A program made the translations under genes and the position numbers. Below, in pieces: positions 34,043 to 43,236 of a stretch of DNA of 64,000 nt (positions within the stretch are counted from its first letter, which is position 1; every line of letters starts with the position of its first letter). The notes beneath the pieces are model-generated. The model was given only the letters and a program-made list of their open reading frames with translations. It did no database searches and was not told the DNA's origin. The stretch comes from Flavobacterium algicola (GTDB lineage Bacteria > Bacteroidota > Bacteroidia > Flavobacteriales > Flavobacteriaceae): positions 1,291,336 through 1,355,335 of the forward strand of contig NZ_JAJTUT010000001.1 in the NCBI RefSeq assembly GCF_022399565.1, read 5' to 3'.

Positions 34043-36166
34043 ATGACTAACATACAATTCATCTCCAAGTCTGTTAATACAGCAGCCATAAACATTCAAA
34101 AAACAGTTCAATTATTACAAGAAGATTGTACGATTCCGTTTATTTCTAGGTATCGAAAAGATACTACGGGAAATCTAGACGAAGTACAGATCGAAAATAT
34201 AGCCAGGCTTCAAAAGGAATATGAAGTGATTGTAAAGCGCAAAGATGCAATTTTGAAATCAATTATGGAGCAAGGAGCCATGAACGAAACCTTGTTTGCT
34301 AAAATTGACAAAAGTTTTGATTTACAAGAGTTAGAAGATTTCTATTTGCCCTATAAAAAGAAGAAAAAAACGAAGGCTGATGTCGCTCGTGAGAATGGGT
34401 TAGAACCTTTGGCTAAAATTATTATGTCACAAGGCAAGGATGATGTTGATTTCTTGTCGACTAAATATTTGAACGAAAATGTAATAAACGAAGAAGCTGC
34501 ACTTCAGGGCGCACGTGATATCGTAGCGGAGTGGATCAATGAAAATATATATGTTCGAAAGCAGTTGCGACGTTTGTACGAGCGCAAGGCGACCATTACA
34601 ACTAAGGTCGTTAAAACTAAAAAAGACGACGAAGCAGCACAAAAATTCAATCAATATTTTGAGTGGTCAGAGCCGTTGACCAAAGCACCATCGCACCGTT
34701 TAATGGCGATGTTACGTGCCGAAAATGAGGGATTTATTAAGTTTAAAGTCGAAGTTGACATTGATGATGCGTATGCAATTATAGACGAAATAGTTTTAAA
34801 AGGGCAGAGTGCGAGTACACCACATGTGCAATTGGCTATCGAAGACAGTTATAAGCGTTTACTAAATCCAGCAATTTCTAATGAAGCCTTGCAAGAAGCC
34901 AAAGCAAAAGCTGATGCCAATTCGATTCAGGTATTTGCGAATAATTTAGGACAGTTGTTACTGGCACCGCCATTGGGCGAAAAACGTATTCTAGCAATTG
35001 ATCCAGGTTTTAGATCGGGATGTAAAGTGGTTTGTTTGGACGAAAAAGGAGATTTATTATACAATGAAAATATCTATCCGCATGCGCCACAAAATGAAAC
35101 GGCTATGGCGATGAAAAAGATAAAATCGATGGTAAATGCCTATAAAATTGATGCGATCTCGATAGGAAACGGAACCGCTTCGCGCGAAACCGAATTCTTC
35201 ATCAAGAAAATTGCATTTGATAAACCGGTACAAGTTTTTATAGTTTCAGAGGCTGGAGCTTCGGTTTATTCGGCTTCGAAAATTGCTCGAGAAGAATTTC
35301 CAGATTATGATGTAACCGTTCGTGGTTCGGTTTCGATTGGTAGAAGATTGTCAGACCCGTTGGCCGAATTGGTAAAAATTGACCCGAAAGCAATAGGCGT
35401 AGGGCAGTACCAACATGACGTGGATCAAAATAAATTAAAAGAAGAGCTGGATAATACGGTGATTCGTTGCGTGAACTCAGTAGGGATCAATATCAACACA
35501 GCTAGCAAACATTTGTTGAGTTACGTGAGTGGAATAGGAGAGAAGCTGGCGGAAAACATTGTAAACTACCGCTCAGAAAACGGTCCATTCGAAGACAGAA
35601 AACAATTGAAAAAAGTCCCTCGCTTGGGCGAAAAAGCATACCAACAAGGAGTTGCATTTATCCGAATTTCGAATGCTAAAAACCCGTTGGACAACTCGGC
35701 GGTGCACCCAGAAGCTTATAAAATTGTGGAAAAAATGGCTAAGGATTTAAAATTGACTGTTAATGATTTGATTGCCAATAAAGAAAAAACAGCCTTAATC
35801 AAACCAGAGAATTACATAACTGCAGAAATTGGTTTATTAACCTTAAAAGACATCATCAAAGAGCTAGAAAAACCAGGATTAGACCCAAGAAAAGCAGCAA
35901 AAGTTTTCGAATTTGATCCAAACGTAAAAACAATAAAAGACGTAAAATCAGGAATGATTCTGCCAGGAATTGTGAACAACATTACCAACTTTGGTTGTTT
36001 TGTAGATATAGGAGTCAAAGAAAGTGGTTTGGTTCATATCTCACAGCTAAAAGCAGGCTTTGTAAGCGACGTTAATGAGGTTGTTAAGTTACACCAACAT
36101 GTTACCGTAAAAGTCACTGAGGTGGACGAGGATAGAAAACGAATTCAATTGACGATGGTGATTTAA
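34043..36166 (+). CDS. tex: Tex-family S1 RNA-binding protein
   Basis: 707 residues. Tex is a conserved nucleic-acid-binding protein linked to transcription. N-terminal helical Tex domain; YqgF/RNase H-like domain with RILAIDPGFRSGCKVVCLDE (20 residues); a helix-hairpin-helix pair (LLSYVSGIGEKLAENIVNYR, 20 residues); and a C-terminal S1 domain (GMILPGIVNNITNFGCFVDI, 20 residues). Typical length. No promoter of its own is visible after the palindrome, so it may be co-transcribed with fic, or start within the palindrome. Confidence 0.95.
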   Translation: MTNIQFISKSVNTAAINIQKTVQLLQEDCTIPFISRYRKDTTGNLDEVQIENIARLQKEYEVIVKRKDAILKSIMEQGAMNETLFAKIDKSFDLQELEDFYLPYKKKKKTKADVARENGLEPLAKIIMSQGKDDVDFLSTKYLNENVINEEAALQGARDIVAEWINENIYVRKQLRRLYERKATITTKVVKTKKDDEAAQKFNQYFEWSEPLTKAPSHRLMAMLRAENEGFIKFKVEVDIDDAYAIIDEIVLKGQSASTPHVQLAIEDSYKRLLNPAISNEALQEAKAKADANSIQVFANNLGQLLLAPPLGEKRILAIDPGFRSGCKVVCLDEKGDLLYNENIYPHAPQNETAMAMKKIKSMVNAYKIDAISIGNGTASRETEFFIKKIAFDKPVQVFIVSEAGASVYSASKIAREEFPDYDVTVRGSVSIGRRLSDPLAELVKIDPKAIGVGQYQHDVDQNKLKEELDNTVIRCVNSVGININTASKHLLSYVSGIGEKLAENIVNYRSENGPFEDRKQLKKVPRLGEKAYQQGVAFIRISNAKNPLDNSAVHPEAYKIVEKMAKDLKLTVNDLIANKEKTALIKPENYITAEIGLLTLKDIIKELEKPGLDPRKAAKVFEFDPNVKTIKDVKSGMILPGIVNNITNFGCFVDIGVKESGLVHISQLKAGFVSDVNEVVKLHQHVTVKVTEVDEDRKRIQLTMVI

Positions 36167-36182
36167 GTTTGAAGAGTACAAT

Positions 36183-37210
36183 CAACTTCCCCACCGCTTG
36201 TATCGCTAAAAGCATCTCAACTACTGTGAGTCACTTGAGTAGAGATTCTTTCAGAGTGACAAATATTGTGTGATAAGGATTTGACAACATTATTCCTTAA
36301 TCAACTTCCTTCTAATTTGTCTCGCTGAAAGCGTCTCAGCAATTGTGAGTCACATGTGTAGTGACTCTTTCAGAGTGACAAATACTGTGTGATAAGGTTT
36401 GTGTAGTAACAAATTGTGTAACAAATCTTTAACAATAATAATCCAGAATTAAGTTCCATCTAGTTTGTCACGCTGAAAGCATCTCAAGAACTATGAGTCA
36501 CTTATGTAGAGACTCTTTCAGAGTGACAAATATTGTGTGATAAAGTTTGTAGTAAGAGTTGCGTAAAAAGCATTCGACAATAATAACCGACAATCAACTT
36601 CCCCCCAATTTGTCTCGCTGAAAGCGTCTCAGCAACTATGAGTAACTTGTGTAGAGACTCTTTCAGAGTGACAAATATTGTGTAAAAGCACTCTACAAAA
36701 ATAAGCCACAATAAAACTCCCCACCGTTTGTCACACTGAAAGCATCTCAGGAACTATGAGTAACTTGTGTAGAGACTCATTCAGAGTGGCAATACTGGGT
36801 GATAAGTATTGTGTCAAAGTTTTATTTATAAAATTGTTGACAACAGTATTCTATAAATTACTTCTATCTAGTTTGTCACGCTAAATGTATCTCAGCAATT
36901 GTGAGTTACGCGTGCAGAGACTCTTTCAAAGTAACAATTTTATGGTTATTTTTTTTGCGTAAAAAGCACTTAACAACAATAATCTACAATCAAATTCCCC
37001 ATAGTTTGTCTCGCTGAAAGCGTCTCAGCAACTTTGATTCGCTTATGCAGAGACTCTTTCAAAGTGACAATTTTATAGTTATTTTTTTTGCGTAAAAAGC
37101 ACTTAACAACAATAATCCACAATCAAATTCCCCATAGTTTGTCTCGCTGAAATCGTCTCAGCAACTGTGAGTCACTTACGAAGAAACTCTTTCAGAGTGA
37201 CAATATTGTG
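36183..37210. repeat. Array of eight degenerate REP-like repeats (118-148 bp apart)
   Basis: Unit starts (TTTGTCTCGCTGAAAG-type) are at about 36196, 36316, 36464, 36609, 36727, 36872, 37005 and 37138. Each unit ends with CTTTCAGAGTGACAAA, the near-complement of its start, giving a 15-16 bp imperfect inverted repeat around CGTCTCAGCAACTGTGAGTC-type sequence (20 bases). Spacer sequences also share blocks (TAATCCACAATCAA). It fills the 1.06-kb gap between the convergent tex and PepSY genes. No supported ORF lies in the array. Confidence 0.9.
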
Positions 37211-37226
37211 TTGTAATGTATAAAAA

Positions 37227-37742
37227 TTACAAAAACAACATTAAAAGAGTTAGTACAATTCCAGCTGCGGTAAAGTACATTCCCTTTTTGAATATAGTAG
37301 TTTTTGGTGCAAACATCCAAAAAGTTGAAATTACAAAGAAGAATAGTGAAACTCCAAAAAACACATTTAAAACAAAAAGAGGATCGCCTGATTGTGCTTT
37401 GTGCAGTTTGTTCATTTTTTCGATTAGAAAGGGTTGACTACTCGTTTTATAGTCTGCAATACCAGTCTTTTTATTATAAGTTCCTTGTTTAAAGTAAACT
37501 ACATCACCTTCTTCGCGATCCGCTTTAAATTTTTTAAGATGTAATGCTTTACCTAAATCTTCACCAGTTAAATTAGGCTCAATAGTTTTAACAATTGCTT
37601 TGTCTTGCTTTAAGAAAGGTGTATCTCTAAAAATTAATATGATACCACTTAATGAATAAACTGCCATAATTCCGGCTAGAAAAAATCCTAAATAACGGTG
37701 AATAATTCGCATTAAATTACTTGTTTTTTTCTTTTTTGTCAT
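37227..37742 (-). CDS. PepSY-associated membrane protein
   Basis: 171 residues. One membrane helix lies near the N-terminus after HRYLGFFLAGIMAVYSLSGI (20 residues; family mark HRYLG) and two at the C-terminus (about 122-140 and 149-170), with a periplasmic middle. This is the short PepSY_TM form found in Bacteroidota, related to PiuB-type proteins tied to iron or siderophore handling. No iron-transport gene is adjacent, so the link is only by family. Confidence 0.75.
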   Translation of the reverse strand: MTKKKKTSNLMRIIHRYLGFFLAGIMAVYSLSGIILIFRDTPFLKQDKAIVKTIEPNLTGEDLGKALHLKKFKADREEGDVVYFKQGTYNKKTGIADYKTSSQPFLIEKMNKLHKAQSGDPLFVLNVFFGVSLFFFVISTFWMFAPKTTIFKKGMYFTAAGIVLTLLMLFL

Positions 37743-38048
37743 TTCTTTAAGATTTGTTTATTTTGTATAATTTTTTCTGGCGATAAAAATAGATGATTAC
37801 GATTTATTCTAGATAGCACTTAAGAAACTTTTATAATTTTATATCAGTTTACATATCATCTCGCAATAATAGAGAACTAAATACTATGTAAAATGGGACT
37901 TTCGATTCAGTATTAATTATAAACTATCAATATGTAGTTGCTATAAAATGTATTGATTACTACTAAATTAAACATAAATGAGATATAAATCTAAATAGAT
38001 GATAATAGAATTAGTAAAGATTATTAAAGTTAAATCTCAAACAAAAAA
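37743..38048. other. Gene-free AT-rich gap
   Basis: The gap between the PepSY start and the tatA terminator shows no supported ORF, promoter consensus or hairpin. It is simply AT-rich. Confidence 0.6.
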
Positions 38049-38085
38049 AATCCCAAAACTCGATTATAAATCAAATTTTGGGATT
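38049..38085 (-). terminator. tatA terminator
   Basis: AATCCCAAAA (38049-38058) pairs with TTTTGGGATT (38076-38085); on the minus strand a T-run follows. Confidence 0.85.
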
Positions 38086-38105
38086 CAAATAAGAAAAGTA
38101 ATTTC

Positions 38106-38288
38106 TTATTTAGTCTCATTTACGCTATCTTCTTTTTTTTCTGCAACAGTTTCGTCTTTAGATGCATTCTTAAATTCTTTAAGACCACTTCCTAAACCTT
38201 TCATTAATTCTGGAATTTTTTTACCTCCAAAAAGTAATAATACAACTGCCAAAATAACCAGGATTTCTGTAACTCCAAATCTTCCCAT
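38106..38288 (-). CDS. tatA: Sec-independent translocase protein TatA/E
   Basis: 60 residues. N-terminal membrane helix [20 protein letters not shown] (residues 6-25) with the characteristic [20 protein letters not shown] (20 residues) amphipathic helix, then an acidic/basic tail. It forms the pore of the twin-arginine pathway. tatC is not in the window. Start ATG 38288 (MGRFGV) is chosen because the -7 promoter element at 38334-38341 coincides with the longer alternative start. Confidence 0.92.
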   Translation of the reverse strand: MGRFGVTEILVILAVVLLLFGGKKIPELMKGLGSGLKEFKNASKDETVAEKKEDSVNETK

Positions 38289-38333
38289 GATCGAATAATT
38301 TATGCCGAAGCCTATTTGTAATAAATCTAGCGG

Positions 38334-38341
38334 CAAAGGTA
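38334..38341 (-). promoter_or_regulatory. -7 promoter element of tatA (TACCTTTG)
   Basis: The minus strand reads TACCTTTG, matching TAnnTTTG, 45 nt before ATG 38288. It overlaps the alternative start at 38336 and so excludes it. Confidence 0.6.
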
Positions 38342-38478
38342 TATAGAATTCCTCAATACAAACTCAATAAAACTGATTTATTTATAATCTAACAAGTTAA
38401 AACTTTATTAAAAGCATTTCACTCAATCTATAATTTGCCATTTCAAATTTATACATGGGCATGCCACCAGTAGTTAAA

Positions 38479-38574
38479 TGGGCTACCAATTATTGCGCAT
38501 ATATAGCCCATATAACTACTGCTGTCGGGCTATTCGCGCTACTTCGGTAGCTAGCTTCTATCCCTCATGCAAAC
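38479..38574. repeat. Flavobacterial intergenic repeat with UUCG hairpin
   Basis: TGGGCTA/TAGCCCA (38479-38485 and 38504-38510) is followed by GGGCTATTCGC and GCTAC-TTCG-GTAGC (38538-38551), a stem closed by a very stable C(UUCG)G tetraloop, then CTATCCCTCATGCAAAC. Shares outer blocks with 7841-7888. It lies in the 38342-38670 gap, which otherwise shows nothing. Confidence 0.55.
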
Positions 38575-38670
38575 AGAGGTTTAAATACATTTGTTAAAAA
38601 TTGATAGAACTTATATTCATTAAATACTTACAACTTTACACATATAACACCAATAAATTGTCCAAAAAAA

Positions 38671-38706
38671 AACCGAAAACAACATAATTTAATGTTGTTT
38701 TCGGTT
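38671..38706 (-). terminator. Terminator of the coiled-coil protein gene
   Basis: AACCGAAAACAACAT (38671-38685) pairs perfectly with ATGTTGTTTTCGGTT (38692-38706); on the minus strand a run of nine T follows. Confidence 0.92.
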
Positions 38707-38727
38707 ATATAATGCTGTAAATCAGTT

Positions 38728-39396
38728 TTATCTAGTATAAGCTGACCTTTGATTTTGGTACTCTATAACTCTTTGACGCTGCTTTTCAATATCACTAGCT
38801 CTTGATTCCATCATCTTAAGATTATCCTCAATTTCATTTTCTTTTTTAGCTATTAAATCTTTAGCTTTTTCAATATCCTTAGCTGCTTTCTCGTTTTCTT
38901 TGATTAAGTCTTTTTTACTGTCTTCCAGCTTAGAATAAACTTTGTTTTGGTCCTTAATTACTTCATCCATATTAAGTTCAGAAGCTTTCATTGCAATTTT
39001 TCTAACAACAGAAGTTGCGTAAGCAAATTTTTCTGAGCTATAAGCACTGTCTAAGAATTTACCTCCTAGGTTAAAAAAAGCAGTATATTTATAACCGTTG
39101 TCAATTTTCTCTACAACTTGATGAATATCAATTGAATTAGGGCTAATTTCCTTAATCTGAGCATTATCTATATAATTCTCATCGCTGCGCTTAATTTTCC
39201 TTACTTTACCTTTGTATTGTTTTGTAACGTCTTTAATCGCATCTTCAACATTGTCATCAGAAACATTAGGTATAAATACGCTAATTCCTGGTTGTGTTCC
39301 CTGACTCATTGTTTGTGTAACGGCAGCGGGTATCAAATCTTGTGAAAACCCTACACCATATGCGAATAAAGTTATTGCTAAAAATGTGTATTTCAT
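38728..39396 (-). CDS. Exported coiled-coil protein of unknown function
   Basis: 222 residues. Signal peptide MKYTFLAITLFAYGVGFSQ, then a mixed alpha/beta part (about 40-135, with DDNVEDAIKDVTKQYKGKVR, 20 residues, and YKYTAFFNLGGKFL). A long Lys/Glu-rich coiled coil ends the protein (about 140-215). I do not recognise the family. It lies 54 bp downstream of mntR on the same strand with its own terminator, so it may be the last gene of the mntH-mntR unit. Any link to manganese is only positional. Confidence 0.7.
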   Translation of the reverse strand: MKYTFLAITLFAYGVGFSQDLIPAAVTQTMSQGTQPGISVFIPNVSDDNVEDAIKDVTKQYKGKVRKIKRSDENYIDNAQIKEISPNSIDIHQVVEKIDNGYKYTAFFNLGGKFLDSAYSSEKFAYATSVVRKIAMKASELNMDEVIKDQNKVYSKLEDSKKDLIKENEKAAKDIEKAKDLIAKKENEIEDNLKMMESRASDIEKQRQRVIEYQNQRSAYTR

Positions 39397-39450
39397 AATT
39401 ATCTATATTATTTTGTTCTATCTCAATATACAAAAAAACTAGGAGAAAAG

Positions 39451-40104
39451 CTAATTTAACTTCATGAATATATTGCTGGCAATCTTGTTTGAGATACTCA
39501 AAATAGTGTGATCCACCTTAATTTTCAGAGATAAATCGAATTCTTCTCTTTCTAAAAACTCGATTTGAGAACCTAGTGAAATTTTTTGCTTGTCAAGGTA
39601 TTTTAAGAACTCAGACGAAGTATCTTTTACTCCCACACAAATTCCATTTTGCCCAATGTTTAATTCAGATAGCAATTGCTTCTCCACTTTTTGCACATCT
39701 CCATTTGCATCGGGTATAGGATCACCGTGTGGATCTTCTGTTGGATTTCCTAGAAAATCGGCAAGTTTATTAATCAATTTTTCAGATTTTATATGCTCCA
39801 GTTGTTCGGCTACATCATGGACTTCGTCCCAAGAAAAATCAAGTTTTTCTACCAAAAAAACCTCCCAAAGACGGTGCTTCCTCACAATCATTTTGGCAGC
39901 CAAACTACCTTTTACAGTAAGTGAAACACCTTGGTACTTTTTATAATTAACTAGATCCTTCTCGGCCAATTTTTTAATCATATCGGTTACAGATGAAGCC
40001 TTGGTCTCCATTGTTTCTGCGATAGCATTTGTACTTACATCTGTATCTGTGATAGTGGTAAGGTGGTAAATTGCTTTAAGATAATTTTCTTCTGATTGCG
40101 TCAT
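39451..40104 (-). CDS. mntR: MntR/DtxR-family metal-dependent repressor
   Basis: 217 residues. N-terminal winged helix (SEENYLKAIYHL, then TNAIAETMETKASSVTDMIK, 20 residues), central dimerisation domain with metal-ligand-type residues (MIVRKHRLWEVFLV, EQLEHIKSEKLI, PTEDPHGDPIP), and a C-terminal FeoA/SH3-like domain (about 150-217). It would sense Mn2+ or Fe2+ and repress metal uptake. It lies 44 bp downstream of mntH, and a candidate operator lies upstream of mntH, so autoregulation is likely. Confidence 0.9.
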   Translation of the reverse strand: MTQSEENYLKAIYHLTTITDTDVSTNAIAETMETKASSVTDMIKKLAEKDLVNYKKYQGVSLTVKGSLAAKMIVRKHRLWEVFLVEKLDFSWDEVHDVAEQLEHIKSEKLINKLADFLGNPTEDPHGDPIPDANGDVQKVEKQLLSELNIGQNGICVGVKDTSSEFLKYLDKQKISLGSQIEFLEREEFDLSLKIKVDHTILSISNKIASNIFMKLN

Positions 40105-40148
40105 TTGATATAAATAGTAGAGTAACTTATTTTAAATATAAGCAATTA

Positions 40149-42020
40149 TTATTGCTTAACAATAAACAAAGGTATCGAAATTTTGTGGCGTATTTTGTCT
40201 ACGGTTGTACCAAATACTAAATCTTTAAAACCAGTGTGACCATGGGTTCCCATTACCAATACATCAAAATCTCCTTTGTTTATCAAGGTCGGAATCACTT
40301 TGTCTGGTGAACCAAAACCTAATAAAATACTGACCTTAAATCCTTTGTCGATTAGCATGGCTTCGTATTCCATTAATAATTTTTCATCAATAGTGGTTTC
40401 ATGGTCATCTGTATTCTCACCGTGAATCAAAGCACCAACAGTTTCGACAATATGTATTAAAGTATATTTTGCATCATTTCCGCCTAGTTCAAATGCATTA
40501 TTAAGTGCTACTTCATCTGCAGCTGAGAAGTCTACCGTTACTGCAAGATTCCTTTTCGAATAAGTTTTTGCAGTAGGAAATCTTAATTTTAAATGATGAG
40601 GAGAATGATTATGTATTACTCTTTTGGATTTATCAAAAACAGGTTTAAAAACGATATAAAGTAATAATATTAAAAAACCAAAAGCCATAGGAACTACTGT
40701 CAACCACAGTATAATTGGATGATCAGATATTTCTAACCAGCCTGTAATTTCGTCATAAACCAATTTTCCATTTAAAATCACGATTATTGAGGCTACAATC
40801 CAAGAGGCGATTTGCGTAATTTTACTTATATGGAATCCCTTCATTTTCGTTTTATCACTCACAAAATGTATTAATGGAATAATAGCAAAACCTAATTGTA
40901 AACTTAGAATAACTTGACTTAAAATCAATAGCTTACCCGTCACGCCTTCACCAAAAATAGTGATAACAATAACTGCGGGAACGATAGCAATCAAACGAGT
41001 AATGATACGTCGTACCCAAGGTTGAATTCTTAAATTCAGATAGCCTTCCATGATGATTTGTCCAGCCAACGTTCCAGTAATGGTCGAACTTTGTCCTGCT
41101 GCAATCAATGCTACAGCAAATAATATTGGTGCCCACTTAGTACCCAAAAGTGGCTCTAGAAATTGATGTGCATCTTGTATTTCGGCCACTTGAAACATTC
41201 CGTTTCTGTAAAAAGTAGCGGCTGCCAAAATAAGAATAGCTGCATTTACCAAGAATGCTAAGTTCAGTGCTATGGTCGAGTCTATAAAGTTGTACTTTAA
41301 AGCTTGTTTAATTCCAGCTTTTGAGCGATCAAATTTTCGAGTTTGTACTAGTGAAGAGTGCAGGTACAAATTATGTGGCATTACGGTAGCTCCAATAATA
41401 CCTATAGCGATATACAAAGCAGTTTCTGTTGGCATTGTCGGAATTAGTCCTAGCAACACTTTATCCATTTCTGGTTGTGCAAAAACCATTTCAAAAATAA
41501 AAGATACTCCAATAACAGTAACAAGGGTAATGATGAAAGCTTCCATTTTTCTAATCCCTTTATTAATTAGGAATAGCAACAAGAAGGTGTCTAAAACAGT
41601 TATCATTACTCCCTCAATTAATGGGATATCAAACAACAAATTAATACCAATTGCCATACCCAAAACTTCTGCAAGATCGCAGGCAGCGATAGCAACTTCT
41701 GCTAGAAAGTATAAAATATAATTGATAAAAGGGGAGTAAGTCTCGCGGGAAGCTTGCGCTAAATCGCGTTGAGTTACGATTCCCAGACGAGCACTTAAAC
41801 TTTGCAATAGCAAAGCCATAATATTACTCATTAACAGTACCCAAAGTAATGAATACCCGAATTGGCTACCTCCAGCAATATCGGTGGCCCAATTTCCCGG
41901 ATCCATGTACCCAACACTAATTAAATATGCGGGACCAAAAAAGGCTAATATTTTTCTAAAAACTGATTTTTTATTCTGTGCAGAAACCGATTCATTGACT
42001 TCTTCTAACGACTTGCTCAT
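40149..42020 (-). CDS. mntH: Nramp divalent metal transporter fused to universal stress domain
   Basis: 623 residues. The first about 455 are an Nramp transporter: DPGNWATD in the first helix (metal ligands Asp and Asn), MPHNLYLHSSLVQTR in helix 6, and about 11 membrane helices. The C-terminal about 145 residues are a UspA-like domain (RNLAVTVDFSAADEVALNNA, 20 residues, and the nucleotide-loop pattern GTHGHTGFKDLVFGTTVDKI, 20 residues). Imports Mn2+ or Fe2+ with protons. The Usp domain may regulate transport by ATP or AMP; this is inferred. Start ATG 42020 is chosen over an upstream start because of the promoter at 42037-42044. Confidence 0.92.
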   Translation of the reverse strand: MSKSLEEVNESVSAQNKKSVFRKILAFFGPAYLISVGYMDPGNWATDIAGGSQFGYSLLWVLLMSNIMALLLQSLSARLGIVTQRDLAQASRETYSPFINYILYFLAEVAIAACDLAEVLGMAIGINLLFDIPLIEGVMITVLDTFLLLFLINKGIRKMEAFIITLVTVIGVSFIFEMVFAQPEMDKVLLGLIPTMPTETALYIAIGIIGATVMPHNLYLHSSLVQTRKFDRSKAGIKQALKYNFIDSTIALNLAFLVNAAILILAAATFYRNGMFQVAEIQDAHQFLEPLLGTKWAPILFAVALIAAGQSSTITGTLAGQIIMEGYLNLRIQPWVRRIITRLIAIVPAVIVITIFGEGVTGKLLILSQVILSLQLGFAIIPLIHFVSDKTKMKGFHISKITQIASWIVASIIVILNGKLVYDEITGWLEISDHPIILWLTVVPMAFGFLILLLYIVFKPVFDKSKRVIHNHSPHHLKLRFPTAKTYSKRNLAVTVDFSAADEVALNNAFELGGNDAKYTLIHIVETVGALIHGENTDDHETTIDEKLLMEYEAMLIDKGFKVSILLGFGSPDKVIPTLINKGDFDVLVMGTHGHTGFKDLVFGTTVDKIRHKISIPLFIVKQ

Positions 42021-42036
42021 TATTAACTGTTTGAGG

Positions 42037-42044
42037 CAAATATA
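42037..42044 (-). promoter_or_regulatory. -7 promoter element of mntH (TATATTTG)
   Basis: The minus strand reads TATATTTG, matching TAnnTTTG, 16 nt before ATG 42020. It lies within the longer alternative ORF. Confidence 0.65.
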
Positions 42045-42074
42045 TACAATTAAACATAAAAGCAAAAAAATATA

Positions 42075-42090
42075 TTTAGACTACACTAAA
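42075..42090. promoter_or_regulatory. Candidate MntR operator
   Basis: TTTAGACTACACTAAA is TTTAG-N6-CTAAA, a perfect inverted repeat of 5 bp arms, 30 bp upstream of the mntH -7 element. It resembles DtxR/MntR-type boxes (TTTAGG...CCTAAA). The binding protein is inferred from the neighbouring mntR. Confidence 0.5.
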
Positions 42091-42175
42091 AATAAGTTTA
42101 AATTTCTAATGAGTTGGACTCATGTGGTCTAGCAAATTATGTTGTATCATGATCATTTTAGAAAGAGAACAATCC

Positions 42176-42183
42176 TATATTTG
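42176..42183 (+). promoter_or_regulatory. -7 promoter element of the acid phosphatase (TATATTTG), start-deciding
   Basis: TATATTTG matches TAnnTTTG, 15 nt before ATG 42199, and lies downstream of the in-frame ATG at 42139. Confidence 0.65.
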
Positions 42184-42198
42184 CAAAAAAGAGAAAAA

Positions 42199-43011
42199 AT
42201 GAAAATTAAGTTTTGCCCAAATTTAAAAAAGTCGATCTGTATACTTTTTTTAGTATTAAGCGTACCAAACTTGCAGGCGCAAGATAAGTCCAATACCTAT
42301 GACGAGAGTCAAATGAAAGCCTACTCAATTTTGTGGCAACAAACTGCTGCAGAATATAGAGCATTATGTTATCAAGCATTTAATTTGGCTTCAGTTCGTT
42401 TGAAGGAAATTCCAAGAAGACAATTCCGAAAGGGAAATTTGGCTATAATTACCGATCTAGACGAAACTATCCTTGATAATAGTTATGTAGGAGCACAATT
42501 GATAAAGGAGCACAAACAAATGAATGGTGCCGAATGGGATCGTTGGACGGCAGTTTCAAAAGCAACTGAAGTTCCAGGTGCGGTAGCATTTTTAAAAGAA
42601 GCTTCTAAAAAAGGAATTACGATATTTTATGTTTCCAATCGCGATACCGCTAGTGTAGAAAATACATTGATTGATCTTAAGCGACTTGAACTTCCAAACG
42701 CAGATGCGGCGCATTGTCTTTTCAAAACGGATACTTCATCAAAGGAAATACGCAGAAAAAAGATTGAGGAAAACTACAAAATCGTCATGTTAATGGGAGA
42801 TAATTTAACGGATTTTAGCACTGCTTTCGAAAAAAATAGCATTCAAGATCGATTCGATAAAACTGATTTAGATCAAAAAAAATGGGGAGATAAATTTATT
42901 GTACTTCCTAATTGTAATTATGGTGAATGGGAGAATGCACTATATAATTACGAAAGAAAAAGTGATGATGAAAAAGTCAAAATGCGTATGGAGTTATTAA
43001 AAGGATTTTAA
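42199..43011 (+). CDS. 5'-nucleotidase, lipoprotein e(P4)-type HAD acid phosphatase
   Basis: 270 residues. Signal peptide followed by LQAQDK. Class C acid phosphatase: the HAD motif I is AIITDLDETILDNS (catalytic DxD, DLD), FYVSNRD is motif II, and MLMGDNLTDF is motif III. The signal peptide ends in an AQ site and shows no lipobox Cys near the cleavage site, so it is probably soluble in the periplasm rather than a lipoprotein. It removes phosphate from nucleotides such as NMN in the e(P4) family; the true substrate is unknown. ATG 42199 is chosen by promoter position. Confidence 0.9.
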   Translation: MKIKFCPNLKKSICILFLVLSVPNLQAQDKSNTYDESQMKAYSILWQQTAAEYRALCYQAFNLASVRLKEIPRRQFRKGNLAIITDLDETILDNSYVGAQLIKEHKQMNGAEWDRWTAVSKATEVPGAVAFLKEASKKGITIFYVSNRDTASVENTLIDLKRLELPNADAAHCLFKTDTSSKEIRRKKIEENYKIVMLMGDNLTDFSTAFEKNSIQDRFDKTDLDQKKWGDKFIVLPNCNYGEWENALYNYERKSDDEKVKMRMELLKGF

Positions 43012-43051
43012 TACAAGAGATACAAATAACACAGTTCTATGTACTATAATT

Positions 43052-43090
43052 AAACCCGAGATCAGTCTGCTGATCTCGGGTTTTTCATTT
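43052..43090 (+). terminator. Acid phosphatase terminator
   Basis: AAACCCGAGATCAG (43052-43065) pairs perfectly with CTGATCTCGGGTTT (43070-43083), loop TCTG, followed by TTCATTT. Confidence 0.92.
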
Positions 43091-43236
43091 AATACAATTT
43101 TCCAAAATCCAATTTTCCCCAATTTCTGCTGCATAAAGCATTAGTAAATAGAATTATAATACTATTTTATTGTTTATTTAAAATTTATTTTTAGTTTTAT
43201 CTAAATTATAAATTTAATAGTATCTAAAATATATTT

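Noticed and set aside
36183-37210. CRISPR array or broken gene
   Set aside because: Units are long, degenerate and palindromic with related spacers; no reading frame is maintained.
37999-38298. 99-codon plus-strand ORF over tatA
   Set aside because: Antisense to tatA and its terminator; tatA has a clear family match and promoter.
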